DNA of 64,000 nucleotides from Paratractidigestivibacter sp003150175 (GTDB lineage: Bacteria > Actinomycetota > Coriobacteriia > Coriobacteriales > Atopobiaceae): NCBI RefSeq assembly GCF_964283195.1, contig NZ_CAXYLH010000007.1, one strand, 5' to 3'. This document shows positions 16,417 through 24,706 of this stretch, in pieces. The stretch's first letter is position 1. Every line of letters begins with the position of its first letter. Both the position numbers and the translations under genes were made by a program. The notes below the pieces were generated by a model. It saw only the letters and a program-made list of their open reading frames with translations, made no database searches and had not been told where the DNA came from.

Positions 16417-17145
16417 ATGAGCGAACCCATCCAGACCGAGCGCGTGTGCGCGGGCGCAGGGCACGACTGCGCGTTCTCCCGCGCGGGGAGCTCCTGCATG
16501 GACAACATCCGCCTCTTTGCCGACCTGCCCGCCGACGCCAAGCGCGAGCTTTTGGCCTGCTCGCGGCATACCGCGCACGCCGAGGGCGACATCATCGTCC
16601 ACGAGGGCGACCCCATCGAGTCGATCATCGTCGTGCGCTCGGGCCGCATAAAGACGTTCCGCGTGAACTCGGACGGTGAGGAATACGTCCTCGACGTGCT
16701 TCACGACGGCCAGGCGCTCTGGCACGGGATGTTCACCGCCGACCACGTCTACCGCTACTCCGTCGAGTGCCTCGCGCCGGTGCGCCTGTGCCGAATCCAC
16801 CGCGCGGACTTCGAGGCGCTCCTCTCCAACCACCCCGACGTGGCGCTGGGCCTGATCCGCATGATCACGACCGAGCTCGACGAGGCGGAGGAGAGGATCT
16901 TGATGCTCTCCATCCGCGACCCGCGCCAGCGGCTCGCCAAGTACCTGCTCGCACGTGACCAGCGCTGCGCCGGCCCCGAGATCCGCCTCAAGCTCGAGGA
17001 CATCGCCGCGAGCGTGGGCCTGCGTCCCGAGACCGTCAGCCGCAACATCGCCCGTTTCGCGCGCGAGGGGCTGATCGAGCGCCCCGGCCGCGGGCGGATC
17101 CTCGTCGTTGACCACGAGGGGCTGAGGGCGATTTCGCGTCCATAG
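16417..17145 (+). CDS. Crp/Fnr-family transcriptional regulator with N-terminal cysteines
   Basis: A 242-residue regulator: a cyclic-nucleotide-binding-like beta roll (about 30-140), a dimer helix, and a C-terminal HTH_Crp (LEDIAASVGLRPETVSRNIARF). Cysteines at 11, 18 and 27 near the N-terminus, plus others in SVECLAPVRLC, could hold an oxygen-sensitive iron-sulfur cluster as in FNR, although the spacing differs from E. coli FNR. It sits 210 bp upstream of pflA, where an FNR-like box is visible, so it probably activates pflA-pflB under anaerobiosis. The ATG at 16417 follows AGAGGGG; a GTG at 16390 is an alternative. GATAAT at 16382-16387 may be its -10. Confidence 0.87.
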   Translation: MSEPIQTERVCAGAGHDCAFSRAGSSCMDNIRLFADLPADAKRELLACSRHTAHAEGDIIVHEGDPIESIIVVRSGRIKTFRVNSDGEEYVLDVLHDGQALWHGMFTADHVYRYSVECLAPVRLCRIHRADFEALLSNHPDVALGLIRMITTELDEAEERILMLSIRDPRQRLAKYLLARDQRCAGPEIRLKLEDIAASVGLRPETVSRNIARFAREGLIERPGRGRILVVDHEGLRAISRP

Positions 17146-17261
17146 GTCCCGCGCCGCGCTTCGTTGCCCACGGGTCCCGCGCGGCTGATCGCCGGCCGCG
17201 ACATACCGCTTGCCGGCGCAAACCTACCGTTCACCGCCTGAAAACGCAAATTTCTCGTTAC

Positions 17262-17310
17262 TTGATTCCAGTCAAGGAACGCTGAGGCGTCCCTCGTTAG
17301 ATTTGCTACC
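17262..17310 (+). promoter_or_regulatory. FNR-type box and -10 driving pflA-pflB
   Basis: TTGATTCCAGTCAA (17262-17275) matches the FNR consensus TTGAT-N4-ATCAA at nine of ten positions. TAGATT at 17298-17303 is a -10. If transcription starts near 17310, the box is centred at -41.5, the class II activator position. The Crp/Fnr gene directly upstream is the natural candidate regulator. Confidence 0.65.
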
Positions 17311-17355
17311 GTTCGCAATCGTCGCGAAGCAGGCAATCCGAACGAGGAGGCGCGC

Positions 17356-18093
17356 ATGCAGGGGAACATCCACTCGATCGAGTCATTCGGCTCGGCAGAC
17401 GGCCCCGGCGTCCGCTTCCTCATCTTCCTCAAGGGCTGCCCGATGCGCTGCGCCTACTGCCACAACCCGGACACCTGGGCCGGCAAGGGCGGCGAGCTCC
17501 GAGGTGCCGACGAGCTCCTCGACCAGGCCGAGCGCTACCGCAGCTACTGGGGCCCCGAGGGTGGCATCACCGTCAGCGGCGGCGAGGCGCTCTGCCAGCT
17601 CGACTTCGTCCTCGAGCTCTTCCGGAAGGCGCACGCCCGCGGCATCAACACCTGCCTGGACACGAGCCTCGCGCCCTTCACGCGCGAGCCCGCCTGGCTC
17701 CAGAAGTTCGACCAGCTCATGGACGACTGCGACCTCGTGATGGCGGACATCAAGCACATCGACCCCGCCGAGCACCTCGCCCTCACCGGGCGCGGCAACG
17801 AGAACATCCTCGACTGCCTGCGCTACCTCGCGCAGCGCGAGCAGCCCCTGTGGATCCGCCACGTCCTCGTGCCGGGCGTCACCGACGTCGACGACTACCT
17901 GCGCCGGACACGCGACTTCATCGCGGGCCTCGGCGACGCCGTCAAGCGCGTCGAGGTGCTCCCCTACCACACCCTCGGCGTCTTCAAATGGGAGGAGCTC
18001 GGCATCCCCTACCGGCTCGAGGGCGTCGAGCCCCCGACCCCGGAGCGCACCGCGCGGGCGCAGCAGATCCTGCGCGGCGAGCTGGAGATATAG
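17356..18093 (+). CDS. pflA: Pyruvate formate-lyase activating enzyme (radical SAM)
   Basis: A 245-residue glycyl-radical-enzyme activase. The radical SAM cluster motif CxxxCxxC is seen as CPMRCAYC, preceded by the typical SFGSADGPGVRFLIFLKGC. The SAM-binding GGE-like segment is ITVSGGEALCQ, and the PflA C-terminal block VEVLPYHTLGVFKWEELG is complete. It abstracts a hydrogen from the conserved glycine of PflB. GAGGAGG precedes the ATG. pflB follows 98 bp downstream, the reverse of the E. coli order. Expression is probably from the FNR-type promoter at 17262. Confidence 0.95.
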   Translation: MQGNIHSIESFGSADGPGVRFLIFLKGCPMRCAYCHNPDTWAGKGGELRGADELLDQAERYRSYWGPEGGITVSGGEALCQLDFVLELFRKAHARGINTCLDTSLAPFTREPAWLQKFDQLMDDCDLVMADIKHIDPAEHLALTGRGNENILDCLRYLAQREQPLWIRHVLVPGVTDVDDYLRRTRDFIAGLGDAVKRVEVLPYHTLGVFKWEELGIPYRLEGVEPPTPERTARAQQILRGELEI

Positions 18094-18191
18094 CGTCACC
18101 ACGCACCACCGCACCACCACCGACTTCAGGTCATTAAACGCGCCACGGCCCCGGCTCAGGGCCAACGCGCCGAACAAAAGGAGGCATGACA

Positions 18192-20462
18192 ATGCAGCTT
18201 CGCGACGAATGGACCGGCTTTACCGGCGGTCACTGGGTGGAAGACATCAACGTCCGTGACTTCATCCAGAACAACTACACCCCCTACGACGGCGACGACT
18301 CGTTCCTCGCCGGCCCGACCAACGCCACCAACGAGCTCTGGGGCAAGGTCCAGGAGCTCCAGGCCGAGGAGCGCGCCCACGACGGCGTCCTCGAGTGCGA
18401 GACCGAGGTCGTCTCTGGCCTGACCGCCTATGGCCCGGGCTACATCGGCGAGGGCACCAAGGACCTCGAGAAGGTCGTCGGCCTCCAGACCGACAAGCCC
18501 CTCAAGCGCGCCTTCATGCCCTACGGCGGCATCAAGATGGCCCAGCAGGCGGCCGAGAACTACGGCTTCCACGTGAACGACAAGTTCAACCAGATCTTCA
18601 ACGAGTACCACAAGACCCACAACCAGGCCGTCTTCGACGCCTACACCCCCGAGATGCGCGCCGCCCGCCACTCCCACGTCATCACCGGCCTTCCCGACAC
18701 CTACGGCCGCGGCCGCATCGTCGGCGACTACCGCCGCGTGGCCCTCTACGGCGTCGACCGCCTCATCGCCGGCAAGAAGGCCGACCAGCTCAACTGCGGC
18801 GACGGCACCATGACCGACGACGTCATCCGCCAGCGCGAGGAGCTCGCCGACCAGATCCGCGCCCTCCAGGGCATGAAGAAGATGGCCGAGATCTACGGCT
18901 ACGACATCTCGCAGCCCGCCCGCGACGCCCACGAGGCCGTCCAGTGGCTCTATTTCGGCTACCTCGCCGCCATCAAGACCCAGAACGGCGCCGCCATGTC
19001 CGTGGGCCGCGTCTCCACCTTCCTGGACATCTACATCCAGCGCGACCTCGAGGCCGGCAAGATCACCGAGTCCGAGGCCCAGGAGCTCATCGACCACCTC
19101 GTCCTCAAGCTCCGCATGGTCAAGTTCGCCCGCATTCCTTCTTACCAGGCACTCTTCTCGGGCGACCCGGTCTGGGCGACGCTCGAGGTCGCCGGCCTCG
19201 GCCAGGACGGCCGCAGCCTCGTGACCAAGAACGACTACCGCTTCCTGCACACGCTCGAGAACATGGGCCCGGCCCCCGAGCCGAACCTCACCGTCCTCTA
19301 CAGCAAGCGCCTGCAGGAGAACTTCCGCAAGTACGCGGCAAAGATCTCGGTCACCACGTCCTCGATCCAGTACGAGAACGACGACGTCATGCGTCCGGTC
19401 TGGGGCGACGACTACTCCATCTGCTGCTGCGTCTCTGCCACCGAGACCGGCAAGGAGATGCAGTTCTTCGGCGCCCGCGCCAACCTCGCCAAGTGCCTGA
19501 ACTACGCCGTCAACGGTGGCAAGGACGAGAAGTTCATGGACAAGCAGGGCAACCACATGCAGGTCGGCCCTGAGTACGCGCCCATCACCAGCGAGTACCT
19601 CGACTACGACGAGGTCATGCACAAGTTCGACCTCATGATGGACTGGCTCGCCGACCTCTACGTCAACATCCTGAACCTCATCCAGTACATGCACGACAAG
19701 TACTACTACGAGGCCGCGGAGATGGCGCTCATCGACACCAACGTCCGCCGCACCTTCGCCACGGGCATCGCCGGCTTCTCTCACGTCGTCGACTCCATCA
19801 GCGCCATGAAGTACGCCAAGGTCAAGACCGTCCGCGACGAGCAGGGCATCGTCGTCGACTACGAGGTCGAGGGCGACTTCCCCAAGTACGGCAACGACGA
19901 CGACCGCGCCGACGACATCGCCGTCTGGCTGCTCAAGACCTTCATGGCCAAGATCGCCAAGCACCACACCTACCGCAACTCCGAGCCCACGACCTCGATC
20001 CTGACGATCACCTCCAACGTGGTCTACGGCAAGGCCACCGGCGGCACCCCCGACGGCCGCAAGGCGTTCACCCCGTTCGCCCCGGGCGCCAACCCTGCCT
20101 ACGGCGCTGAGCAGAGCGGCCTTCTGGCCTCCCTCAACTCCGTGGCCAAGCTCCCCTACGAGTACGCCCTCGACGGCATCTCCAACACGCAGACCATCAA
20201 CCCGTCTGCCCTGGGCAACGACGACGAGCAGCGCACCGCCAACCTCGTCAACGTCCTCGACGGCTACTTCGCCAACGGCGCTCACCACCTGAACGTCAAC
20301 GTCTTCGGCGTCGAGAAGCTCAAGGACGCCATGGAGCACCCCGAGAAGCCCGAGTACGCCAACTTCACCATCCGCGTCTCCGGCTACGCCGTGAAGTTCA
20401 TCGACCTCACCCGCGAGCAGCAGCTCGACGTCATCGCCCGTACCTGCCACGAGCGCATGTAA
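18192..20462 (+). CDS. pflB: Formate C-acetyltransferase (pyruvate formate-lyase)
   Basis: A 756-residue glycyl radical enzyme that cleaves pyruvate with CoA to acetyl-CoA and formate. The active-site cysteine pair is within SICCCVSATETG, which carries three consecutive Cys. The glycyl radical site near the C-terminus is RVSGYAVKF. Length and motifs match the family. AAAGGAGG (18177-18184) lies one base before the ATG at 18186 but seven before the ATG at 18192, so I use the latter. Codon use is very biased to C-ending codons, as expected for a highly expressed gene. A strong terminator follows. Confidence 0.96.
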   Translation: MQLRDEWTGFTGGHWVEDINVRDFIQNNYTPYDGDDSFLAGPTNATNELWGKVQELQAEERAHDGVLECETEVVSGLTAYGPGYIGEGTKDLEKVVGLQTDKPLKRAFMPYGGIKMAQQAAENYGFHVNDKFNQIFNEYHKTHNQAVFDAYTPEMRAARHSHVITGLPDTYGRGRIVGDYRRVALYGVDRLIAGKKADQLNCGDGTMTDDVIRQREELADQIRALQGMKKMAEIYGYDISQPARDAHEAVQWLYFGYLAAIKTQNGAAMSVGRVSTFLDIYIQRDLEAGKITESEAQELIDHLVLKLRMVKFARIPSYQALFSGDPVWATLEVAGLGQDGRSLVTKNDYRFLHTLENMGPAPEPNLTVLYSKRLQENFRKYAAKISVTTSSIQYENDDVMRPVWGDDYSICCCVSATETGKEMQFFGARANLAKCLNYAVNGGKDEKFMDKQGNHMQVGPEYAPITSEYLDYDEVMHKFDLMMDWLADLYVNILNLIQYMHDKYYYEAAEMALIDTNVRRTFATGIAGFSHVVDSISAMKYAKVKTVRDEQGIVVDYEVEGDFPKYGNDDDRADDIAVWLLKTFMAKIAKHHTYRNSEPTTSILTITSNVVYGKATGGTPDGRKAFTPFAPGANPAYGAEQSGLLASLNSVAKLPYEYALDGISNTQTINPSALGNDDEQRTANLVNVLDGYFANGAHHLNVNVFGVEKLKDAMEHPEKPEYANFTIRVSGYAVKFIDLTREQQLDVIARTCHERM

Positions 20463-20482
20463 TCCGACGCCTCCTGCATAGC

Positions 20483-20519
20483 AAAGGCCCCGCAGCTCTT
20501 ATGAGTTGCGGGGCCTTTT
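20483..20519 (+). terminator. Intrinsic terminator after pflB
   Basis: AAAGGCCCCGCA (20484-20495) pairs with TGCGGGGCCTTT (20507-20518), with an inner CTC/GAG extension and a short loop. The T tract is TTTT. It can work in both directions and separates pflB from the convergent ABC transporter operon. Confidence 0.9.
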
Positions 20520-20611
20520 GGTGCGGGGAGGTTTTCGGCTGTGGCATGCTTGGCGGGCGTGTTTGATGGAGGGGATGTTTGTCGGCCGGGCGCCCCGCCG
20601 CGCCCATGGCG

Positions 20612-21286
20612 CTAGAGGTCCTTCTTCTCGTAGATCCCAAGGCTCACGGCGCAGCTCGCGGCGTACAGGGCCAGGGAGAACGCCACGATGCCGGCAAGGC
20701 ACATGAGCAGGTTCTCGTCGACCCAGCGCACGATACCCGCGAGCACACCGGGCGACATGGCGCCGATGCCCAACGCCACCCCAACGGAAATGACGATCGC
20801 CACGGCGCAGGCAAAGAAGCGCATGCCCCTCATGGCCCCGAACTTCACCGAGAAAGGCATCGCCACGGCGCATATCACCAGGCCGCACGCGAGCGAGGCG
20901 ACCGACGACGCAACCAGCTCGGCCACGCCAGGCGCATCCGTCCGCGTCCCCAGCAGCGCGCCGAACAGCGCTTGGAAGGCGCCGCCGAGCACGACCGCCA
21001 GCGCGATGCCAACGAGCCCGAGCAGGAGGACGGCCAGGTAGCGCCCCACGACGACCTCCCTGCGCGAGAACGGCATCGTGGCGCGGAACCTTCCCCAGCC
21101 GCCCTGGTCGTCGTAGCCGGTGAGCGAGAACATGCAGAGCAGGACCATCATGACGGCGACGCTTCCCACCGCGGAAAGCCCGCTCCCGCCAAGCGTGAGG
21201 AACGCGCAGACTGCCACGAGGGTGATGCCGATCGAGGGCAGGAAGGGCACAAGCGTCTTGATGTCGCAAATGATGGCGGTCTTCAT
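20612..21286 (-). CDS. ABC-2 type transporter permease
   Basis: A 224-residue integral membrane protein with about six hydrophobic segments and short loops, of the ABC-2 permease type that accompanies YtrA-like regulators. A cytoplasmic loop with charged residues (SLTGYDDQGGWGRFRATMPFSRREVVVGRY) links the second and third helices. Its start overlaps the stop of the ATPase gene by 4 bp (ATGA), so the two are translationally coupled. Substrate unknown; relatives export peptides or lipids or sense envelope stress. It ends with a charged tail, IYEKKDL. Confidence 0.82.
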   Translation of the reverse strand: MKTAIICDIKTLVPFLPSIGITLVAVCAFLTLGGSGLSAVGSVAVMMVLLCMFSLTGYDDQGGWGRFRATMPFSRREVVVGRYLAVLLLGLVGIALAVVLGGAFQALFGALLGTRTDAPGVAELVASSVASLACGLVICAVAMPFSVKFGAMRGMRFFACAVAIVISVGVALGIGAMSPGVLAGIVRWVDENLLMCLAGIVAFSLALYAASCAVSLGIYEKKDL

Positions 21287-22188
21287 CGGGTCTCTCCCTT
21301 CAGGAAGAAGTGCAGGTACTCATCCACGCTCGCATGGTCGCAGGCGACGTCCGGGAACGCCTCGGCGAACTCGAAGCGGTTGGGCACCAGAACGTCGCAG
21401 CCATACTCGCGGCGCAGCAGGCGCGCATCGTCGACGCAGGAGAGGACCTCGCTCGCCCGAGAGGAGGCGCAGTGCGCGATGCCCGCGGTATCGGTGATGT
21501 CCTCGCGCGGCACGTCGAACGCGATGCGCCCCGCATCGATGGCGACCACGCGATCCGCAATGCGCTCGAGGTCGCTCGTGATGTGGCTCGAGAGCAGAAC
21601 GCCATGGGCAGCGCCGCGCCCCTGCCCATCGTCGCCCGCGCTCGCGAAGGCCCGCAGCTGGTCGAGGACCTCGTCGCGCGCGATGGGGTCGAGGCCCGCC
21701 GTAGCCTCGTCAAGGACCAGCAGCTCCGCGCCGTGCGAGAGGGCAACCGCCAGCTGCAGCTTCATGCCCATGCCGCGGGAGAGGTCGCGGACCTTGGTTT
21801 TGGGGAGGATCCCCGCTCGCGCCGTGAGGTCATCGAAGGTCGCCTGGTCCCAGTTGGAGTACGCGGGGGCCACGCAGGCCACGACCTGGGAAACCGTGTG
21901 GTCGCGCGGGAACGGACAGGCGTCGAGCACCACGCCAACGCGTGAGCGCGCCTCTCGCTGGACAGGCGCCTTGCAGCCAGGACCGAACGGCTGCCCAAAG
22001 AGCCGTATCGAGCCCGAGTCCGTGTGGAGGAGCCCCAAGGCGGCGCGAAGCGTGGTGGTCTTGCCCGCGCCGTTGGTGCCCACGAGGCCGACGACCTCGC
22101 CCGCGCCCACGGCGAGGTCTATGCCGCCGAGGGAGAACGAGTCGCTCACGCGCCGACTTACGCCCTTCATTTCCAGCAGGTTCGTCAT
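21283..22188 (-). CDS. ABC transporter ATP-binding protein
   Basis: A 301-residue ABC ATPase. Walker A VGTNGAGKTTTLRAAL, signature LSRGMGMKLQLA (LSRGM in place of LSGGQ), Walker B LLVLDEATAGLDP and the H-loop SSHITSDLERI are visible. The C-terminal accessory domain (about 230-301) is the divergent type seen in bacitracin-like exporters. Operon order is GntR regulator, ATPase, permease, with a 14-bp gap to the regulator and a 4-bp overlap with the permease. It powers the adjacent ABC-2 permease. Confidence 0.9.
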   Translation of the reverse strand: MTNLLEMKGVSRRVSDSFSLGGIDLAVGAGEVVGLVGTNGAGKTTTLRAALGLLHTDSGSIRLFGQPFGPGCKAPVQREARSRVGVVLDACPFPRDHTVSQVVACVAPAYSNWDQATFDDLTARAGILPKTKVRDLSRGMGMKLQLAVALSHGAELLVLDEATAGLDPIARDEVLDQLRAFASAGDDGQGRGAAHGVLLSSHITSDLERIADRVVAIDAGRIAFDVPREDITDTAGIAHCASSRASEVLSCVDDARLLRREYGCDVLVPNRFEFAEAFPDVACDHASVDEYLHFFLKGETR

Positions 22189-22202
22189 GTTCCATCCCCT
22201 TT

Positions 22203-22583
22203 CTACTTGAGGCCCGAAGGCGCCATAAGATCGACCATGTCGTGGAGCTCCGCGCGCGAAAGCCCGAGCTCAGCGGCTTCACTCGCTGCCCGCCCCACGA
22301 GTTGCTCCACATGCCGCATGCGCTGCTCGCGCAAAAGCTCATTGCTCGTTTCGGCCACAAAGGTGCCCTTACCTTGGACGGTCGCGATGAGCCCCTCCGC
22401 CTCGAGGTCCGAGTAGGCGCGCTTTGTGGTGATGACCGAGACCCCCAGGCCATCCGCGAGCGCCCGGATCGAGGGGAGCCGCTCGCCCGCGGCAAGGACG
22501 CCCGAGATGATCTGCGAGCGAACCTGAGAGGAGATCTGCTCGTAGATGGGCTTGTCGCTCGTGTTCGAAAGGAGTATATCCAT
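22203..22583 (-). CDS. GntR-family regulator, YtrA subfamily
   Basis: A 126-residue YtrA-type regulator: a winged HTH (PIYEQISSQVRSQIISG, LPSIRALADGLGVSVITTKRAY, EGLIATVQGKGTFVAE) and a short C-terminal helical segment. YtrA proteins normally repress the ABC operon in which they sit. Of two in-frame ATGs (22589 and 22583) I chose the second, because AAGGA is 6 nt upstream of it but directly abuts the first. The operator-like inverted repeat just upstream supports autorepression of the whole operon. Confidence 0.88.
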   Translation of the reverse strand: MDILLSNTSDKPIYEQISSQVRSQIISGVLAAGERLPSIRALADGLGVSVITTKRAYSDLEAEGLIATVQGKGTFVAETSNELLREQRMRHVEQLVGRAASEAAELGLSRAELHDMVDLMAPSGLK

Positions 22584-22591
22584 GCTCATTC

Positions 22592-22643
22592 CTTAGTGTG
22601 TATATCTGTTAATGGCAGTATATATACGCTATACACACTTAAG
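22592..22643 (-). promoter_or_regulatory. Promoter and operator of the GntR-ABC operon
   Basis: GTGTGTATA (22596-22604) and its complement TATACACAC (22630-22638) form an inverted repeat separated by 25 bp. Flanking CTTA and TAAG extend the symmetry. On the minus strand, TATACT (22623-22618) is a good -10 between the arms. One arm overlaps the ribosome-binding region. This layout suits repression by the YtrA-type protein. Confidence 0.6.
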
Positions 22644-22733
22644 CAACAACATTTTTGATTCCGGCGGACGCGCCGCCTGCGAGATCGCACGTTTGACTTG
22701 CGAGGGCTGGCACCTCACGCACAAAGCGGGGCG

Positions 22734-22961
22734 CTAAAGTACGTAGAACGATGGGTCATCGTTGAACGTCGGCTGGATACCGCGCGACGAGAAGAACCTC
22801 GCGATCGCCTCGCGCACCTCGCCGTCGCGCTCCCCCAGCGAGTCCCAGCTGAAGAACTGCCCGCCGCATGCGTCGTGCAGATGGATGCGCGTGCTCAGCC
22901 CCGCGGCGGCGAGCTCTTTGTTGCAGGCCTCGACATCGAAGGTGTTCACGATCTTCGCCAT
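22734..22961 (-). CDS. Small conserved protein, RDAC-like family
   Basis: 75 residues, acidic, no membrane segment: MAKIVNTFDVEACNKELAAA, a central IHLHDACGGQFFSWD, and a C-terminal IARFFSSRG region ending DDPSFYVL. I relate it tentatively to the small RDAC proteins, whose name comes from a motif resembling HDACGGQ. Function unknown; the His-Asp-Ala-Cys-Gly-Gly patch could bind metal or be catalytic. It is 8 bp downstream of rsmJ in the same direction, so it is probably the last gene of a yhbY-rsmJ operon. Confidence 0.65.
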   Translation of the reverse strand: MAKIVNTFDVEACNKELAAAGLSTRIHLHDACGGQFFSWDSLGERDGEVREAIARFFSSRGIQPTFNDDPSFYVL

Positions 22962-22969
22962 GGTGACCC

Positions 22970-23650
22970 CTACCCTTCCGTCTGCCTCGGCGGCACGAGC
23001 ACGTCGTAGCGCACGGCCTTGCCGGAAATCGAATAGCTCGGCTTGATGCCCGCGAGCTGAGGACCTTTGGCCGGGCGCTTGATCACGACCTTGCGCGGGG
23101 ACGCGGCGAGCGCGGCGGCGACCAGCTCGTTCTCCTCCTCGCATGGCTGCTCAAGGTGATGGAGCAGCTGAAATTTCTTTTTGACCGCAGCGGACTTGGT
23201 GCGCCCGGGAAACATCGGGTCCAGGTAGACGACATCGGGCGCAAAGCCGAGCTCCGCCAGACCGGCGATGCTGTCCCCGCCCACGAGCGTCATGCGCTCA
23301 ACGATATCCTTGAGCTGCGGCTCATTCGCCGCCCGCTCCATAGCGTCGGCGAGCAGCGCGCAGATCGTCTCGTCGCGCTCAAAGAGCGTCACGCGGAACC
23401 CCGCCGCCGCGAGGAGCAGCGAGTCCTCGCCGAGGCCCGCTGTGCAGTCGATGGCCGTCGGCTCCTCGGCGCCGCGGACGCGCGCCGCGCGAACGAGCAG
23501 CTCGCGGCCCAACCGGTCTGTGCGCAGGCGCGGCAGCATCCGCGTGAAGTCCCCGAGAAGCTCCATGCCGCCGCCCACGAGCGCGAGCCCGCGCTCGTCT
23601 CGGCGCAGCTCAACGGTCTCCGCGCTCTCCGATGCCGACCTGCGCGCCAT
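22970..23650 (-). CDS. rsmJ: RsmJ-like class I SAM methyltransferase
   Basis: A 226-residue methyltransferase related to RsmJ, which methylates G1516 of 16S rRNA. The SAM-binding motif is IDCTAGLGEDSLLLA, followed by the acidic VTLFERDE. The family catalytic block VVYLDPMFPGRTKSAAVKK and the C-terminal VVIKRPAKGPQLAG match RsmJ well. The start lies 4 bp after the yhbY stop, so the genes are coupled. rRNA modification fits the neighbouring ribosome-assembly genes. Confidence 0.82.
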   Translation of the reverse strand: MARRSASESAETVELRRDERGLALVGGGMELLGDFTRMLPRLRTDRLGRELLVRAARVRGAEEPTAIDCTAGLGEDSLLLAAAGFRVTLFERDETICALLADAMERAANEPQLKDIVERMTLVGGDSIAGLAELGFAPDVVYLDPMFPGRTKSAAVKKKFQLLHHLEQPCEEENELVAAALAASPRKVVIKRPAKGPQLAGIKPSYSISGKAVRYDVLVPPRQTEG

Positions 23651-23654
23651 GGCG

Positions 23655-23954
23655 CTAGTCGAGCTGGATCTTCTGGACGCCCTCGCGCGAGCTCTCGCGG
23701 TACAGGGTGAACTTACGGCCGATGACCTGCACGACCTCGGCGCCGAGGTGCTCGGCGAGCTCTTCTGCGGCCTCGCGCGTGGAGAGCGCGGAGGTGTCGA
23801 GCACGGAGCACTTGATGAGCTCGTGCTTCTCGAGGTACTCGCTCGCCTGCTCGACGGTGTTCTCGGTCACGTTGGACTTGCCCACGATAACGGCGGGCTC
23901 GAGGTGGTGCGCGAGGCTGCGGAGCTGCCTGATCTGACGTCCGGCGAGAGCCAT
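23655..23954 (-). CDS. yhbY: YhbY/CRM-domain RNA-binding protein
   Basis: A 99-residue single CRM-domain protein: GRQIRQLRSLAHHLEPAVIVGKSNV at the N-terminus, a HELIKCSVLD strand, and the conserved VVQVIGRKFTLYR at the C-terminus. YhbY associates with pre-50S ribosomal subunits. It leads a compact minus-strand group with rsmJ and the small RDAC-like gene. Confidence 0.92.
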   Translation of the reverse strand: MALAGRQIRQLRSLAHHLEPAVIVGKSNVTENTVEQASEYLEKHELIKCSVLDTSALSTREAAEELAEHLGAEVVQVIGRKFTLYRESSREGVQKIQLD

Positions 23955-24045
23955 GGTCTACCTGCTTTCATGCGGATGCGCGGCGCCCGGCCGCGCGAAG
24001 ACTACGAGTTAACTGCCCAACTCTAGCAGAAATCCGCAGCTAGCT

Positions 24046-24516
24046 TTACTTGTGATACGGTTCTCCGCGCGAAATCTTGCATGCGCGGTACACCTGCTCC
24101 AAAAGCACGACGCGCGCGAGGTTATGCGGCAGCGTGATCGGACCGAAGCTCAGCGTCTCGTCGGCGCGCGCCCGGACCTCATCGCTCACGCCGTCCGAGC
24201 CGCCGATGACGAAGGCGATGTCGCTCTTCCCGCCGAGCGCGAGCTCGTCGAGCCGGCGCGAGAAATCCTCGCTCGAGCGCTCCTTGCCCTCGATGGCGAG
24301 CAGGATGACATGCGTCCGCGGCCCGATGGCGCCGAGGATCGCCGCGCCCTCGCGCCTCCGCGCCGCTTCGACGCCTCCCGCGCGCGCCGGGTCGACGTCT
24401 GCGACCTCGCGCACCTCGACCTTGGCGTACGCCCCGAGCCGCTTGACGTACTCGGCGCACGCCGCGACCCAGAACTTCTCTTTGAGCTTGCCCACGCACA
24501 CGACGGTGTAGCGCAC
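24046..24516 (-). CDS. rlmH: 23S rRNA pseudouridine(1915)-N3-methyltransferase RlmH
   Basis: A 156-residue SPOUT methyltransferase acting on pseudouridine 1915 in helix 69. Diagnostic features: VVCVGKLKEKFW at the N-terminus, the SAM pocket FVIGGSDGVSDEV, and the C-terminal family signature LPHNLARVVLLEQVYRACKI ending RGEPYHK. I chose the GTG start at 24516, which follows AAGGAG by about 6 nt. Longer in-frame extensions lack homology. Confidence 0.95.
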   Translation of the reverse strand: MRYTVVCVGKLKEKFWVAACAEYVKRLGAYAKVEVREVADVDPARAGGVEAARRREGAAILGAIGPRTHVILLAIEGKERSSEDFSRRLDELALGGKSDIAFVIGGSDGVSDEVRARADETLSFGPITLPHNLARVVLLEQVYRACKISRGEPYHK

Positions 24517-24706
24517 CGCATCTCCTTCCTCGCCTTGCCGACGGATCGCCTCGGTGCCAAGGCGGTCCACCGGCGGCCATAAGCGGTCGGCGCGGCGCTT
24601 CCGCATACCGCTCAATCGATGATTGAGCCCACCCACGCCTTCTTCCCGGACATAATAAACCCGCTGGTAGAATGAGGTAGTTTTTTGCCGAGCGCAAGGA
24701 GGAACC

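Noticed and set aside
18156..20450. 764-codon open frame antisense to pflB, and similar long antisense frames over other genes
   Set aside because: High GC with C-ending codons opens the opposite strand. The translations are Val/Leu/Asp repeats with no domain.
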